NCBI GenBank assembly: GCA_030789695.1
Contig: JAULAV010003358.1
Span: forward strand, 163,893-227,892
Direction: 5' to 3'
From: Scilla litardierei
Taxonomy: Eukaryota; Streptophyta; Magnoliopsida; Asparagales; Asparagaceae
DNA: 64,000 nt
The position numbers and the translations under genes were made by a program. Positions 52,443 through 63,193 of this stretch are shown here, piece after piece. Below the pieces are notes generated by a model. That model saw only the letters and a program-made list of their open reading frames with translations, was not told the DNA's origin and ran no database searches. How positions within the stretch are numbered: the stretch's first letter is position 1; each line of letters begins with the position of its first letter.

Positions 52443-55063
52443 CGGTTATAAAAAATGAAAAAGGTGAACCCATATCCACACGTACCGTCACGGGATGGCG
52501 AATGTGCATTGACTATAGGAAACTCAATAAAGCTACCCGAAAGGATCATTACCCATTGCCCTTCATTGATCAAATGCTTGAACGCCTCGCAAAACATAAG
52601 TACTTTTGCTATCTAGATGGGTATTCGGGATTCTTCCAAATCCCTTTGCACGAAGATGACCAAGAAAAGACAACTTTCACTTGCCCCTATGGTACCTATG
52701 CTTACCGTAGGATGCCGTTTGGTCTTTGCAATGCCCCCGCCACTTTTCAGAGGTGCATGACATCCATATTTTCCGATTACATTGAAAATATTATGGAAGT
52801 TTTTATGGATGATTTCTCGGTCTACGGAAGTGAGTTTGACTCTTGCTTGGAAAATCTTACTAAAGTCCTGAAAAGATGTCAACAAAACAATCTCACTCTC
52901 AATTGGGAGAAGTGTCACTTCATGGTCACGGAAGGTATAGTTCTCGGACATCTTGTTTCCTCGAGAGGAATTGAGGTAGATAAAGCGAAAATTGAGATAA
53001 TCGAAAAACTTCCTCCTCCTATTAATGTCAAGGGCATTAGAGGCTTCCTTGGTCATGCGGGGTTTTACCGCCGCTTCATAAAGGATTTCGCCTCGATTGC
53101 CCGACCCCTTACTTCTTTGCTCGCTAAAGATATTCCTTTTGATTTTTCAGGTGAATGCTTGCAAGCCTTCAACGCCTTGAAAGAAGCACTAGTCTCGGCG
53201 CCCATCATACAACCACCAGATTGGAGCCTTCCTTTTGAGCTAATGTGTGACGCTAGCGACCAAGCCATTGGAGCGGTGTTGGGACAAAGAAAAGATAAGA
53301 AGATTCATGCGATATACTATGCGAGCAAGACATTGGATGACGCTCAGAAAAACTACACAACTCCCGAGAAAGAGCTTCTAGCGGTTGTCTATTCCATAGA
53401 GAAGTTTCGCTCCTACCTCCTCGGTTCCAAGGTGATTGTCCACACCGACCATGCGGCATTGAAGTATCTTTTAAACAAGAAGGAGGCAAAACCTCGGTTG
53501 ATTAGGTGGATACTCTTGTTGCAAGAATTCGACCTAGAGATAAGAGATAAGAAGGGTACGGACAATGTCGTGGCGGATCATTTATCTAGGCTCATTCGTG
53601 ACAAGGATGATGAGAGCTTACCCATTGACGACACATTTGTTGATGAAAGGCTATATGCGGTATGGACCGGTGAAGTACCTTGGTACGCGGACTTCGTCAA
53701 CTACTTGGCTTGCGGAATCAAACCGCACGGGATGTCCACGCAACAAAAGAGGAGATTTATGCATGAGGTCCGTAGCTATTTTTGGGAAGATCCTTACCTT
53801 TTCAGGATATGCAAAGATAGTGTCATCCGTAGGTGTGTTTCTAAAGAGGAGGCGACATCGATTATTTTACATTGCCATGGCCTACCATGCGGAGGACATC
53901 ATGCCGCCTCTAAAACCACCGCTAAGATCTTGCAGAGCGGGTTCTTCTGGCCAACAATGTTTAAAGACACCCACAACTTTGTAAAAGGGTGCGATAGATG
54001 CCAACGGACCGGGAACATCTCCAAGCGCAATGAAATGCCAATGAGGCCCATCCAAGAAATTGAGCTTTTTGATTGTTGGGGAGTAGACTTCATGGGACCA
54101 TTTCCATCGAGCAATGGCAACAAATACATCCTATTGGCCGTCGACTACGTCTCCAAATGGGTGGAGGCAATTGCCACTCCTACTAATGATGCAAGGGTCG
54201 TCTCCAAGTTCTTCAAGCAAAATATCTTCCCGCGCTTTGGAGTGCCGCGTACCTTGATAAGCGACGGGGGAAGCCACTTCATAGAGAACAAGTTTGAAGC
54301 CATGCTAAAGAAGTACGGGGTAAATCATAGAGTTGGCATGGCTTATCACCCCCAGACAAGCGGCCAAGTGGAAGTCTCAAATAGAGAGATCAAGCAAATT
54401 CTCGAGAAAACAGTGGATCGGTCTAGAAAGGATTGGTCAATGAAGTTAAACGATGCTCTATGGGCTTATCGCACGGCCTTTCGCACCCCCATCGGCACCA
54501 CACCGTTCCGTCTAGTTTATGGGAAGGCTTGCCACTTGTCGGTAGAGTTGGAGCACCGCACATATTGGGCCATCAAGACCTTTAACTACGACTACAAGAG
54601 TGCGGCGGTGAGGCGACTCTTGGACATCAACGAGCTTGATGAAATAAGGAGAGACGCCTATGAGAGCTCGAGAATTTACAAGGAAAGGACCAAGATTTTC
54701 CACGATGCCCGCATAACCGTCACGGACTTCAAAGTAGGAGACAAAGTCTTGCTCTATAATTCCCGGCTCCGACTATTTCCCGGTAAGTTGAGGTCACGCT
54801 GGTCCGGACCCTTCACCATCAAACATATACAACCGGGAGGAGCTTTCGAGTTGGAGAGCAAGGACGGTTCCACGTTCAAAGTAAATGGTCAAAGGCTCAA
54901 GCACTATTCCGAAGGAATCCCGACGGGCGAAACCAATAGAATATATTTGCTTAAAGAACAGTCGGAAGATCTCATGGACCTCCTCGATGAGGTGATAGAG
55001 GAGGCGATTACTCACTCAATCGGCGCTCTTTTGATGAAGAATTTGAAGAAGGCCCGGATTTAG
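52439..55063 (+). CDS. pol: RT-RNase H-integrase of B2, C-terminal tail frameshifted
   Basis: Nearly identical to B1 through RT (FMDD intact), RNase H and integrase (HHCC and all three acidic residues intact), so all catalytic domains are present. The frame ends at 874 codons rather than 981, because one T is missing from the run in ctcttttgatg near 55030. This replaces the acidic, Lys/Pro-rich C-terminal tail shared with A and B1 by a short unrelated end. As in B1, the N-terminal RT segment is in the preceding frame. Confidence 0.87.
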   Translation: MTVIKNEKGEPISTRTVTGWRMCIDYRKLNKATRKDHYPLPFIDQMLERLAKHKYFCYLDGYSGFFQIPLHEDDQEKTTFTCPYGTYAYRRMPFGLCNAPATFQRCMTSIFSDYIENIMEVFMDDFSVYGSEFDSCLENLTKVLKRCQQNNLTLNWEKCHFMVTEGIVLGHLVSSRGIEVDKAKIEIIEKLPPPINVKGIRGFLGHAGFYRRFIKDFASIARPLTSLLAKDIPFDFSGECLQAFNALKEALVSAPIIQPPDWSLPFELMCDASDQAIGAVLGQRKDKKIHAIYYASKTLDDAQKNYTTPEKELLAVVYSIEKFRSYLLGSKVIVHTDHAALKYLLNKKEAKPRLIRWILLLQEFDLEIRDKKGTDNVVADHLSRLIRDKDDESLPIDDTFVDERLYAVWTGEVPWYADFVNYLACGIKPHGMSTQQKRRFMHEVRSYFWEDPYLFRICKDSVIRRCVSKEEATSIILHCHGLPCGGHHAASKTTAKILQSGFFWPTMFKDTHNFVKGCDRCQRTGNISKRNEMPMRPIQEIELFDCWGVDFMGPFPSSNGNKYILLAVDYVSKWVEAIATPTNDARVVSKFFKQNIFPRFGVPRTLISDGGSHFIENKFEAMLKKYGVNHRVGMAYHPQTSGQVEVSNREIKQILEKTVDRSRKDWSMKLNDALWAYRTAFRTPIGTTPFRLVYGKACHLSVELEHRTYWAIKTFNYDYKSAAVRRLLDINELDEIRRDAYESSRIYKERTKIFHDARITVTDFKVGDKVLLYNSRLRLFPGKLRSRWSGPFTIKHIQPGGAFELESKDGSTFKVNGQRLKHYSEGIPTGETNRIYLLKEQSEDLMDLLDEVIEEAITHSIGALLMKNLKKARI

Positions 55064-55708
55064 GCCAAGATGAAAAGAGTGAAGACGATTCCCCCGACTT
55101 CTCCGCTGATGAAGATGAAGGCGACGCTGATGTCGCAAGGATTCGAGAGCTCTGCAAGCTCTCGAAATTAAAGTCTCCAAAGAAAGCTCCGCCGGTACGG
55201 AAATCGGCATCGCCGGTTAAGCCGTTGACCGGGGCAAATGCTAGCTTGGGGGAGCCTCCCCCCAACACTATTCGAGACAAGAGACCTCCGAGGGAGAACG
55301 CTACGCCGCCACGTCCAAATCCAAGCGCGCTCCCCGGGAAGTTTGACGGGTGCATCTCATATGCACCAAACATCCCGCATTGATTGAAAATTATAGGGGG
55401 TCGAGCTCACGACCTAAAACGAGCGCTTGTCGGGTGGCAACCCGACGGTTTTTGCTTTATTTTTACTTTTTCTTTATTTTCGTTTTAGAGATTTTTAGTG
55501 TTTTGAGTCATTCGACCAAAAATTTTGTGATAACGGGTCCTATTTTTCTTGACAGGAGAGGAGATAGGTAGATCCATCATGAGGAGGATGAACGAGACAA
55601 CGAGGAGCGCCCCAAGAAGGCGTTCGACGCTTAGGAGGAGCATGAAATCGACTGGAGGAAGAAAGACGGAGTTTAGAGCCCAAACGAAGACAAACAACAG
55701 AATACAAG
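55064..55708 (+). other. Remnant pol tail and spacer in B2
   Basis: Up to about 55380 the sequence is the pol C-terminal tail, out of frame. After that comes the spacer with the ttttcttgacag acceptor-like site near 55553. Confidence 0.65.
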
Positions 55709-56058
55709 GCTCACTCGGCCGAGTATACTAGTCACTCGGCCGAGTCCAGAAGTTCGTCCGGCCGAGCCGCTCACGAACGAGGGAAGTCTGTTGTACCCAA
55801 CTCTCTGTCTATTTTCCTCATTTCATTAGAACTGCTACTCGGCCGAGTCTACATTCTCACTCGGCCGAGTAAAACGGATACCCTCCTAGGGCGAGTCATG
55901 CCGAGTAGCTTGAGTCACTCGGCCAAATGGACTTACTCCACTCGGCCGAGGCTGGCAAAGCCACTCGGCCGAAGCGATATCGGGGAGAAATTTTTATTTG
56001 CCTCGCTCGGCCGAGTGAGCACGTCACTCGGCCGAGTCGTAACATTTTTATATATAAG
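55709..56058 (+). promoter_or_regulatory. Internal palindrome array and TATA box upstream of third ORF (B2)
   Basis: Same arrangement as in B1. The array ends near 56038 and is followed by tatatataag at 56049-56058. Some sites differ from B1 (gtctac for gtatac between sites, gccaaatgg for gccgaatgg), while most palindromes are unchanged. Confidence 0.7.
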
Positions 56059-56602
56059 CGGCGAGGGGGGCGCGGAATTCGAAAACGCAAATCCCCAATT
56101 CTCGCCCGCGCCCCTTCAGCTCCCACGCCCGATTCCCCCTCGCTCGACCCTCACTCGCCCGACCGCCGCTGCCCCGCCGCCGCTCGGCCCGCCACCGCCG
56201 GCCGAGCCCGCCGACGCCTCGCCCGAGTCGCCGCCGGCGGCGCACCGCCCGGTCACCTCCGGTTCGCTTGTTTTCATCGTTTTCTCCTCTTTTCGTGTAG
56301 TTTTTGAGGATCCATGTGCTAAACGCCCCCCTAACCCAAATCAATTTCTATATCTATCCATTATACCCATATTGCTCCATACATTTTGATTATTACTCGC
56401 TGATATCGCTTTTTCACGCGCAGGTTGCTTATTGGAGCTTAGGGGAGGCCAGGGGAGCTTCTACGGGCTGCTCAGGACTACGTGGAGGCGCGGACTTCGC
56501 ACGCTTCTACTGCTTAGCACTCGCGGCGTGTTTGGGTATACTCTTTCCATTCTTTGTGCACACGCCGCACTTTTCACTTTTCGGCGCGCGCTCGGGGCTG
56601 AT

Positions 56603-58807
56603 ATGCCGCCCCGGACACGGCCGAGGTCGACGAGAGCTTCCGCTAAGCGGAAGCGGTCGGACGAGCCCGGCCCCTCCCACTTGGTGGAGGACTCTCCTCC
56701 GCCTTCCCCCACACACCCCGCACAGCCTGCAGGCCCCGCACACCCCGCACAGCCTGCAGCGCACCCACAACCCGCACAGCCCGCACAGCCACTCCCCGCC
56801 GCTGCACAACCACCACCACCGGCTCCACTGGTCGGGCCGCTCGGGATCACGTTCCGAGACGACGCACACCGCGCCGTCTTCGACCGTATCTCCCAGCGCT
56901 CGATCGTACCCTCCAGGTTTGCACACCTCGCTGACCTTGGACGCCTGGGGGTACTAGAGGGGATACTCACGTTGTACGACAACGTGGGTTGGCGCGACTT
57001 CCTTCAGGTGTCGGCGGATACTTATACATGCCCGACACTTGAGGTTTTGAGTTCGATTGCCCCGACCGATGAGGGATGCTCATTCAGGTTCATGGATCGA
57101 GAGTGCCAGGTCACTCTCGATATGATGAGAGCGTTCTTCTCATGGCCCACCGTCCCCGGAGCCGATCGCGGTTACGGCCCTACCCACATCCCCCCACCTT
57201 CCTTCGGCGCTGGTGCCTTCTGGGCCCGGATCACAGGCCACCACGCCGCCTTTGACCCTAGTAGGGCCAAGGCCTCGGCCATTGTCCACCCCTGCCTACG
57301 TATTGCCCAGCGCCTTATGGCGACCACCTTTTTGGCCAGATATGAGCCGGGCACGATGTCTACGCCAGAGCTCTACATGCTCTATGCGATGACACGTCCC
57401 AGAGCTCTATCTAGGGATGGACACGAGCTTGTCCCCGCCGTCGTGATCGACATTGCGGCTTGGTTTTTATACCGTATCATTGTGTCGGTGGGCGCTCGCT
57501 CACCGATATGCTGCGGCGGTCTGATCACCCTGCTTACCATGATGACCGGCGAGGACTTACCTGACGACCTGCGACGCGTTCCGGGCCCCACTTCCTTGTC
57601 GATAGACGTTATGGCCCGGATGAAGATGATGCGTCCGCATGGTGAGCGTCACTGGGTCTGGTTGCACGGCCCTTTCGGTGCCGACTACATGATTCTCCCG
57701 AGCCCAGCTCGGACCCAGATTGCACCGGCCCACGTTGACTGGCTCCCAGCGATGGATGTCCTCATCCCCGCTGCGTACGTGCTCGAGGCCGAGGAGGCCG
57801 AGCAGGCCCACGCTGCCCACGCTGCCCAGGCTGCTCCCGCAGACCCTGCTGCACACCCTGCCGAGCCTGCTGCCGACCCCGTCGACCCTGTGGCCCCTCA
57901 GCCTGTTCCTGACGTTTCCGCTGCTCCTGACACTTCTGTCCCCACCTCTGTCAGTGTCGAGAGTACTTTTGCTGAGCCCACTTCCACCACTGTCACCACT
58001 TCCGAGGCTGTCCCCACCACTCCCGCTGCCACCTCTGGCCCTCTGTCCGTGGAGCCTCTTTGCTACGCACTCCCCGAGCGCCCGCCGACCTTTGTCGAGA
58101 GTGGAGCGCCCTCGTTTGCCGCGGTTGTGCAGACCATGGCTAGCATGATCTCCGCTGGGATTGCGCCTTTTGGTCCACACAGTTCCGCCCCAGCGGTAGA
58201 GTCCTCTGTCTCCACAGCCGCCGTATTCTCCGAGAGCGTCGTGGCGTCTGTCCACACTTCTGGGCCACTGACCTCTCTTGCCACCTCGTTGCCACTTTTG
58301 CACGCTTCCTTTGCTGCCGCTGCCTCTACTTCTCACCAGCCGGTGTCCCGGCCTCACACTGAGGCCAGGCCCACATTTGCTGGCGCGGCACCTTTTGTCC
58401 CCTTCCCTGCTGAGCCCGTTACATACTCCACTCGCGTACGCCAGCCCCGCCCTGCGCAGCCTAGACCGGTGCGTCCCTCTGCACCACCCCCGCCCGACAC
58501 TGTACTGCAGAGCATACGTGCTCTTGAGTTGGCGGTGAGTGGTCTTAGAGGTGACCTTAGGACCCTGTCCTCCACCGTCTCTACGATGGCTGGACGCTTT
58601 GACCTGATCCCTCAGATCCACTACTGCCTGACACAGATCTTAGAGCGTCTTCCGCGCGTACCCCCACCCACCCAGCAGGTTCCCACACACACTTCCACAC
58701 ACACTAGACCTGCTTCCACTTCCACGCCCACCCCAGCTCAGCAGCCTACACCACCACCACCTCCTCCTCCGCCTCAGGACGGAGACGGCGCAGCACCACC
58801 TTCCTAG
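56603..58807 (+). CDS. Third ORF (Athila ORF/env-position) of B2, intact
   Basis: 734 residues from the conserved MPPRTRPR start; an in-frame ATG at 56432 would add 57 residues. Layout: basic N-terminus with KRKR at 15-18; Pro/Ala/His-rich linker to ~80; globular domain of ~270 residues from GITFRDDAHRAVF, with many Arg and conserved Cys/Trp residues, similar to the Athila ORF1-type protein; Ala/Pro/Thr/Ser-rich region; helical, probably coiled-coil segment at ~632-685; Pro-rich end. There is no signal peptide and no convincing transmembrane helix. It would be transcribed from the internal promoter at 55709-56058. Its function is unknown. The nuclear signal plus a dimerisation-type helix suggest a nucleic-acid-associated protein rather than an envelope; that is inference. 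Confidence 0.82.
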   Translation: MPPRTRPRSTRASAKRKRSDEPGPSHLVEDSPPPSPTHPAQPAGPAHPAQPAAHPQPAQPAQPLPAAAQPPPPAPLVGPLGITFRDDAHRAVFDRISQRSIVPSRFAHLADLGRLGVLEGILTLYDNVGWRDFLQVSADTYTCPTLEVLSSIAPTDEGCSFRFMDRECQVTLDMMRAFFSWPTVPGADRGYGPTHIPPPSFGAGAFWARITGHHAAFDPSRAKASAIVHPCLRIAQRLMATTFLARYEPGTMSTPELYMLYAMTRPRALSRDGHELVPAVVIDIAAWFLYRIIVSVGARSPICCGGLITLLTMMTGEDLPDDLRRVPGPTSLSIDVMARMKMMRPHGERHWVWLHGPFGADYMILPSPARTQIAPAHVDWLPAMDVLIPAAYVLEAEEAEQAHAAHAAQAAPADPAAHPAEPAADPVDPVAPQPVPDVSAAPDTSVPTSVSVESTFAEPTSTTVTTSEAVPTTPAATSGPLSVEPLCYALPERPPTFVESGAPSFAAVVQTMASMISAGIAPFGPHSSAPAVESSVSTAAVFSESVVASVHTSGPLTSLATSLPLLHASFAAAASTSHQPVSRPHTEARPTFAGAAPFVPFPAEPVTYSTRVRQPRPAQPRPVRPSAPPPPDTVLQSIRALELAVSGLRGDLRTLSSTVSTMAGRFDLIPQIHYCLTQILERLPRVPPPTQQVPTHTSTHTRPASTSTPTPAQQPTPPPPPPPPQDGDGAAPPS

Positions 58808-60755
58808 GCACCCTTGATGCCATCGATTCCTTTTGCCGTTGTGCTGCCCGTTTCTGTTGGGTCCTGATGCCTTTTTGCCCACCCCCCCTCCCCTCACTTA
58901 TTTTGGGATTCTCATTTTGCCGTATCTTTATATATCTTTTTTGGGAGAGAGGGAGAGCTTTTGGTGACCCATTTATACTCGTATCACTCATATCTGTGCA
59001 TGCATCATTTCTGCATCATATTTTCATTTCTTTATTTTTCGTTTTATTATCTTTTTTCTTTCCATCATGCATGCACCCTCACTTGCCCCTCTCATTACTT
59101 GTCTCTCCGTGTGCCACACTTTGCACATTGAGGACACTGTGCGGTTTAGCTTGGGGGAGTGAGTTCTCACGTTCTTTTTGGATTTGCCACCTTTATTTTT
59201 AGTTTTTCACACCGTTTTTTTTCACTTTTGCACTCATTTTTCTTTATTTTTCTTTTATTTTGCCATGCATCACGTTTTTCTTATTTCTCTGTGTGCCGCA
59301 TCGCATAGTTTTATTTTTCTTATCTTTATTTCTTTCCTTTTTCATCTCATGCTAGAGATGAATTTTCTGTGATGATGTCTACGTGGAGTTAGCTTATTCT
59401 ATATGCATGCTATATTTGTCATGTCTTAGATTTTATTTCTGATATCACATGCTATGACTTGCTTTGCATCTAGAATAGTAACCCACACTTTTTCCACATG
59501 AAAATGGATGAAGTTTTATTATTAGCTGAGCCTGAATATTCATATGTATGCTATCACAGAAAACACACCAAGATTCACGCATTGAATGCCTATATCTGGA
59601 GTACTGATTTCTTTTCCTATATCACTTCTATATGCATGAATTGTACACTTCACTTCGGGATGATTGAATGATGTTAGCTATGATATATCTGGATTAGTTA
59701 GCTTTTTTGTGATCGAAACTGAGTAGATTAGATTACCCTGCTGAAGTTGTCGTGCATGTCTTATAGAGTGAACCGAGAGTTATATATATTTCTTTCTCCA
59801 CAAATCTTGAACATCATTTCTCTACTTTTAAAAATCATTGGTGAATCTTCCCTTAGTGATTCTATTTTATGGCATTTCCCCCGCTATTAATTCCTAGCTC
59901 CAAATCCCTTCTTCTAAAAAAAATTTTATATATAATAAAAGAGAGAAAAACATTCTTGTATATCATTATCTCTCTCTGAGTTGGGATCATTGTGTATATA
60001 TTGCTTATAAAAAAAGAGAAAAAAGAGAGAGAGAGAGAAAAGAGGAAAAATTCTCAATAAAAGATCCCATCTCACTTTCTTTCTTTCTTTTTTCTCTTCT
60101 TTGCTTTTGGAGCTATATAAAAATGGGGATGTAAATATTTTTGTACCACCACGCTTATAGATAAGCTTGGGGGAGGGGACCCATTGATGTGTGAGAGAGT
60201 GTCTACTTGACATTGCACGACAACCTAGGCTAAGTAATATTCTATACTCGGTGAGATTGTTTCTAGCTTCATGAAATCCAGAAATCTAAGCCTAGCGTTC
60301 ATTTCATGAAATCCAAACTTTTCTATTCTCTCTATTCTATAGTGTGATACGCTTATACTCCAGAAAGAAAGCGTTCAATTGAAAAGTGTGTGATCTGTGA
60401 TTTGTATACCGCTTTAAATGATTCAGGCAATGTTAATTTTAAAATCATTCCGTTCTTCATGATTATATCATTGTTCGTGGGTTTTCTATTTCTATTTGCA
60501 TTATTATACTATGATATCAAAATAAGATTCTTTGACATGTATTTCTCATTCGGTGCATGCTATAAGAGTAAGTGAAACCCACGTCCTGAGAAAATGATCT
60601 AGCACCATACCTCTTCGCTTCTTTCTTTCGTCTTTATTTTCATTTGGTTTTCATTCTTCTTCGTTTTTCATTTTTTTCGTTTTTTTCGCCGTTTTTGTTT
60701 TCCGAATCCACCGGGTTCGCCTTTTACTTATCTTCCTCGAGGACGAGTAAGAGGC
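58808..60755 (+). other. 3' tail of B2
   Basis: Homologous to 47349-49526 without the MITE. It keeps the tagcttgggggag run near 59148 and the aagcttgggggagggga run near 60164. Non-coding. Confidence 0.8.
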
Positions 60756-60770
60756 AAGCTTGGGGGATTT
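60756..60770 (+). promoter_or_regulatory. Polypurine tract of B2
   Basis: aagcttgggggattt directly precedes LTR 3. Confidence 0.8.
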
Positions 60771-62589
60771 TGATCACTCCATATTTTACACCTTTTTTCC
60801 GTGTATTTGCATGCCATTTAAATCGCCCAAATCATGTTTTTCACGATATATCGACGATATTGCGATGCTTTTCACGATTTGTTGTTTTTGTCGCATTTCA
60901 GGTGATTTGGCGCGATTTGGAGTGATCTCGAGACGCGCTTACTTTAGACGGCCACCGACGACCTCCCCGAGGGATATTTTGCTGTTGGAGAGGAGCGGAA
61001 GAAGAATGGACGTCGCAGGAGCGACGAGGAGGCCAAAACAATCAGATTGGGCATCTTTTGTGTCCCACTCGGCCGAGTGGAGGAGCCACTCGGCCGACCA
61101 GCGAGACACTGCTCGGCCGACCCGTTCAGACACGTTTTCCATGTGTACTCGGCCGAGCGACGGAGACCACATCGGCCGAGTGACGATACCACGTCCGCCC
61201 GAGTGGCGCCCAGACGAAGCCCCTCCAAAATATCGAAGTTTCTGTTTTTCGGCCACCTGAGCTTCAGAAGACCCACTCGGCAGAGTGGCAAACCACGTCC
61301 GCCCGAGTGCAGTGAAGCCATCGGCCGAGTGACGACAACTCACTCGGCCGAGCCGCCTCCGAACTGAAGACCCTTGAAGCCCCCGACTTACTGGAAAATG
61401 ACAGGGTTTTCACTTGGCCGAGCGACTTTTGTCACTCGGCCGAGTGCGATGCGCTGCCTGTAGCGAAATTTGCGGAAAACAGGCTGTGCAGGGGCGTTTT
61501 GGTCAGGATTTTTGGACGATTTTTGGGGCTATTTAAGCCCTGTTTTTACCCTAGTTTAGAGAGCCATCTCTCAGATTTTTTGCAGCTTTTTGAGACTACT
61601 TTTTAGCTTTATTATTTGTGATTGGAGAAGAGGAAAAACTTGGATTTTTGTTGGATTAATTGAAGAACTACATTGGTTTGCATCTCTCTTCCCCAAAAAC
61701 TCTATTTTTATTGTTTATATCATTGTTGTGATGAATTCCATTGCCTATTTCATTGATTATTTTTGTGCTATTGCTATGATTTGTGAGTATTCTCCACGTC
61801 TTGGGGCGTGGGGATGAACCCTACAAGCCCAATTTCGTATTTGTGATAAATTGGTAGAAATTGTGCTAGAATCAATAATTAGAGATTAGATTGGGATCGA
61901 ATTACTACGGATAGCTAGGTATTCATATCAATTGGGATTTGTAAGAGATTGGATCCCAATTTGATAGGAAGCCCTAGAAATCCGAATTGGGTTGGAGTCG
62001 GACTTTCGAAGTATCGGTTTGCAAGAGATTGGACCGATACTAGGATCTCCGGTTGCAATTCCGTGCCGATACCCGTTTGCAAGAGATTGGACGGGTAGGC
62101 ACTATCCTAATTTAGATTGTGGACCGAGTTTGCAAGAGATTGGGCTCGGTGCGCAATTGGACGATGATGTTGATCCTAATGCTAGCTTTCCTAGGCTAGG
62201 GTTTGCAAGAGATTGGACCCGACCCTAGGATAGCTATAGACCGGCAACAGCGCGAGAGCGTGAGCTTGGTTCCACATTTAGTTGCAACTAGTTCATCCAA
62301 ATTCTCATTCTAGCAATTTTGATACCGACGAACCACATCTATGAAATACGGTGAGTAGCGGGGATTCCCCATTCCCTAGACGTTCTTTATTTGATTTGAT
62401 ATTTCGCACATTTGTCTGACGATTGTGACAGGATCGCCCAAGGCAATTCTCTCTATTCTTAAATAGCCAGGTTGATTAGAAGCAAGCACGGTCATTCGTC
62501 CTCCCTGTGTTCGATACCCGCTCGCCGCTATACCGTGCGCTTGCGGTAAAACTACAACCGTTCTTTGGGTGTACGTCCCGGAGCGATCA
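60771..62589 (+). repeat. LTR 3 of the B tandem
   Basis: 1819 bp, ends GCGATCA, and is followed by GTGAC, the outer target duplication. It shares several variants with LTR 2 against LTR 1, for example cccgttcagacacgtttt near 61120. Confidence 0.97.
61924..62228 (+). ncRNA. Covarying hairpin array in LTR 3
   Basis: Same five stem-loops. Hairpin 1 has loop ttgtaagagattgg, one change from the others; its stem is unchanged. Confidence 0.85.
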
Positions 62590-62594
62590 GTGAC

Positions 62595-63082
62595 CTCCTC
62601 TGACCGGGAGTCATATCAGAAGGTTCTGGTAGCAGCCAAGAGGCAGGAGCTGCTCGTGAACCAGAGGAAGGGGTCTATTGTTGGTGCTGGGAAGAGGCCT
62701 TTGGAACAGGCGAGAGCTGTGGTTAGGTCTGGATTCAGGCCGAACCCGCCTGTTCAGTTTAAGAGGCCAGGAGGGCCTGTTCGGAGGACTTGCCATTTCT
62801 GTGGCAAGGAGGGCCATATCAAGGAATCGTGTAGGAAGTTCTTGGGGCAATGTATTATCTGTGGGGATCCCGCCCATGCTATCCGGGAGTGCCCGAGGTT
62901 GAAGCAACCTTGGAGGACACCTATTGCTGCCCCGCCGTTGCAGCAGAGAGCCCCGGTGCCTGCTGGTCGTGGGGTGCCCCTCATTCCGCAGAAGCAGGCT
63001 TTTCAGCAGGCCGCTCCGCCGAGGAGGCAGGCATTTCTGATGACTGAGGAGGAGGTTTTGGCCATGGATGAGGTTATTGCAG
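62595..63082 (+). CDS. gag: Gag of element C, 3' part with two zinc knuckles
   Basis: It continues the frame broken at 38082. It holds a basic linker and two CCHC zinc knuckles in a row (CHFCGKEGHIKESC and CIICGDPAHAIREC, both C-x2-C-x4-H-x4-C), then a Pro/Gln-rich end. Two knuckles are more than most gypsy Gags have. If unspliced, the frame runs three more codons to a TGA at 63091-63093. If the candidate intron is removed, the frame continues into protease. Without the B insertion, Gag would be about 379 residues. Confidence 0.88.
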
Positions 63083-63193
63083 GTAACTTTTGATCTAGAT
63101 TGTTCCTCCCTTAATTAATTGATTGTTAAATTATGTGAATGCTTGTGTATGGTGTTGCTAGAGTAAGATTTGATTGATTAGACTGTTTGTTAG
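63083..63193 (+). other. Candidate intron between gag and protease of C
   Basis: An AT-rich 111-bp segment starts gtaacttt after gcag and ends tttgttag before gtgtgg, so both ends fit plant GT-AG splice sites. It contains the in-frame TGA that ends Gag. Its length is divisible by three, and the flanking frames join in phase exactly where gypsy Gag-Pol proteins run into protease. Confidence 0.6.

Larger units (their letters stand above)
38083..62589 (+). mobile_element. Tandem Athila-like array: LTR-B1-LTR-B2-LTR
   Basis: Three LTRs of exactly 1819 bp (38083-39901, 49542-51360, 60771-62589) separate two internal regions of 9640 and 9410 bp. Only the outer ends carry the target duplication GTGAC (38078-38082, 62590-62594). 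The internal junctions have a primer site after and a polypurine tract before the middle LTR, as in a single element. Unequal recombination between LTRs of sister copies or homologues would give this. The two internal regions differ by a MITE and several indels. Confidence 0.93.

Noticed and set aside
21913..62589. Integrated pararetrovirus (caulimovirid) origin for the RT-bearing sequences
   Set aside because: Integrase, paired LTRs, target duplications and tRNA-Asp or initiator-Met primer sites are present, and no movement or coat protein is seen.
38083..62589. Pure assembly duplication as explanation of the B tandem
   Set aside because: The two internal regions differ by a MITE with its own target duplication, several indels and many substitutions, so a simple duplicated contig is unlikely. 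Long reads are still needed.
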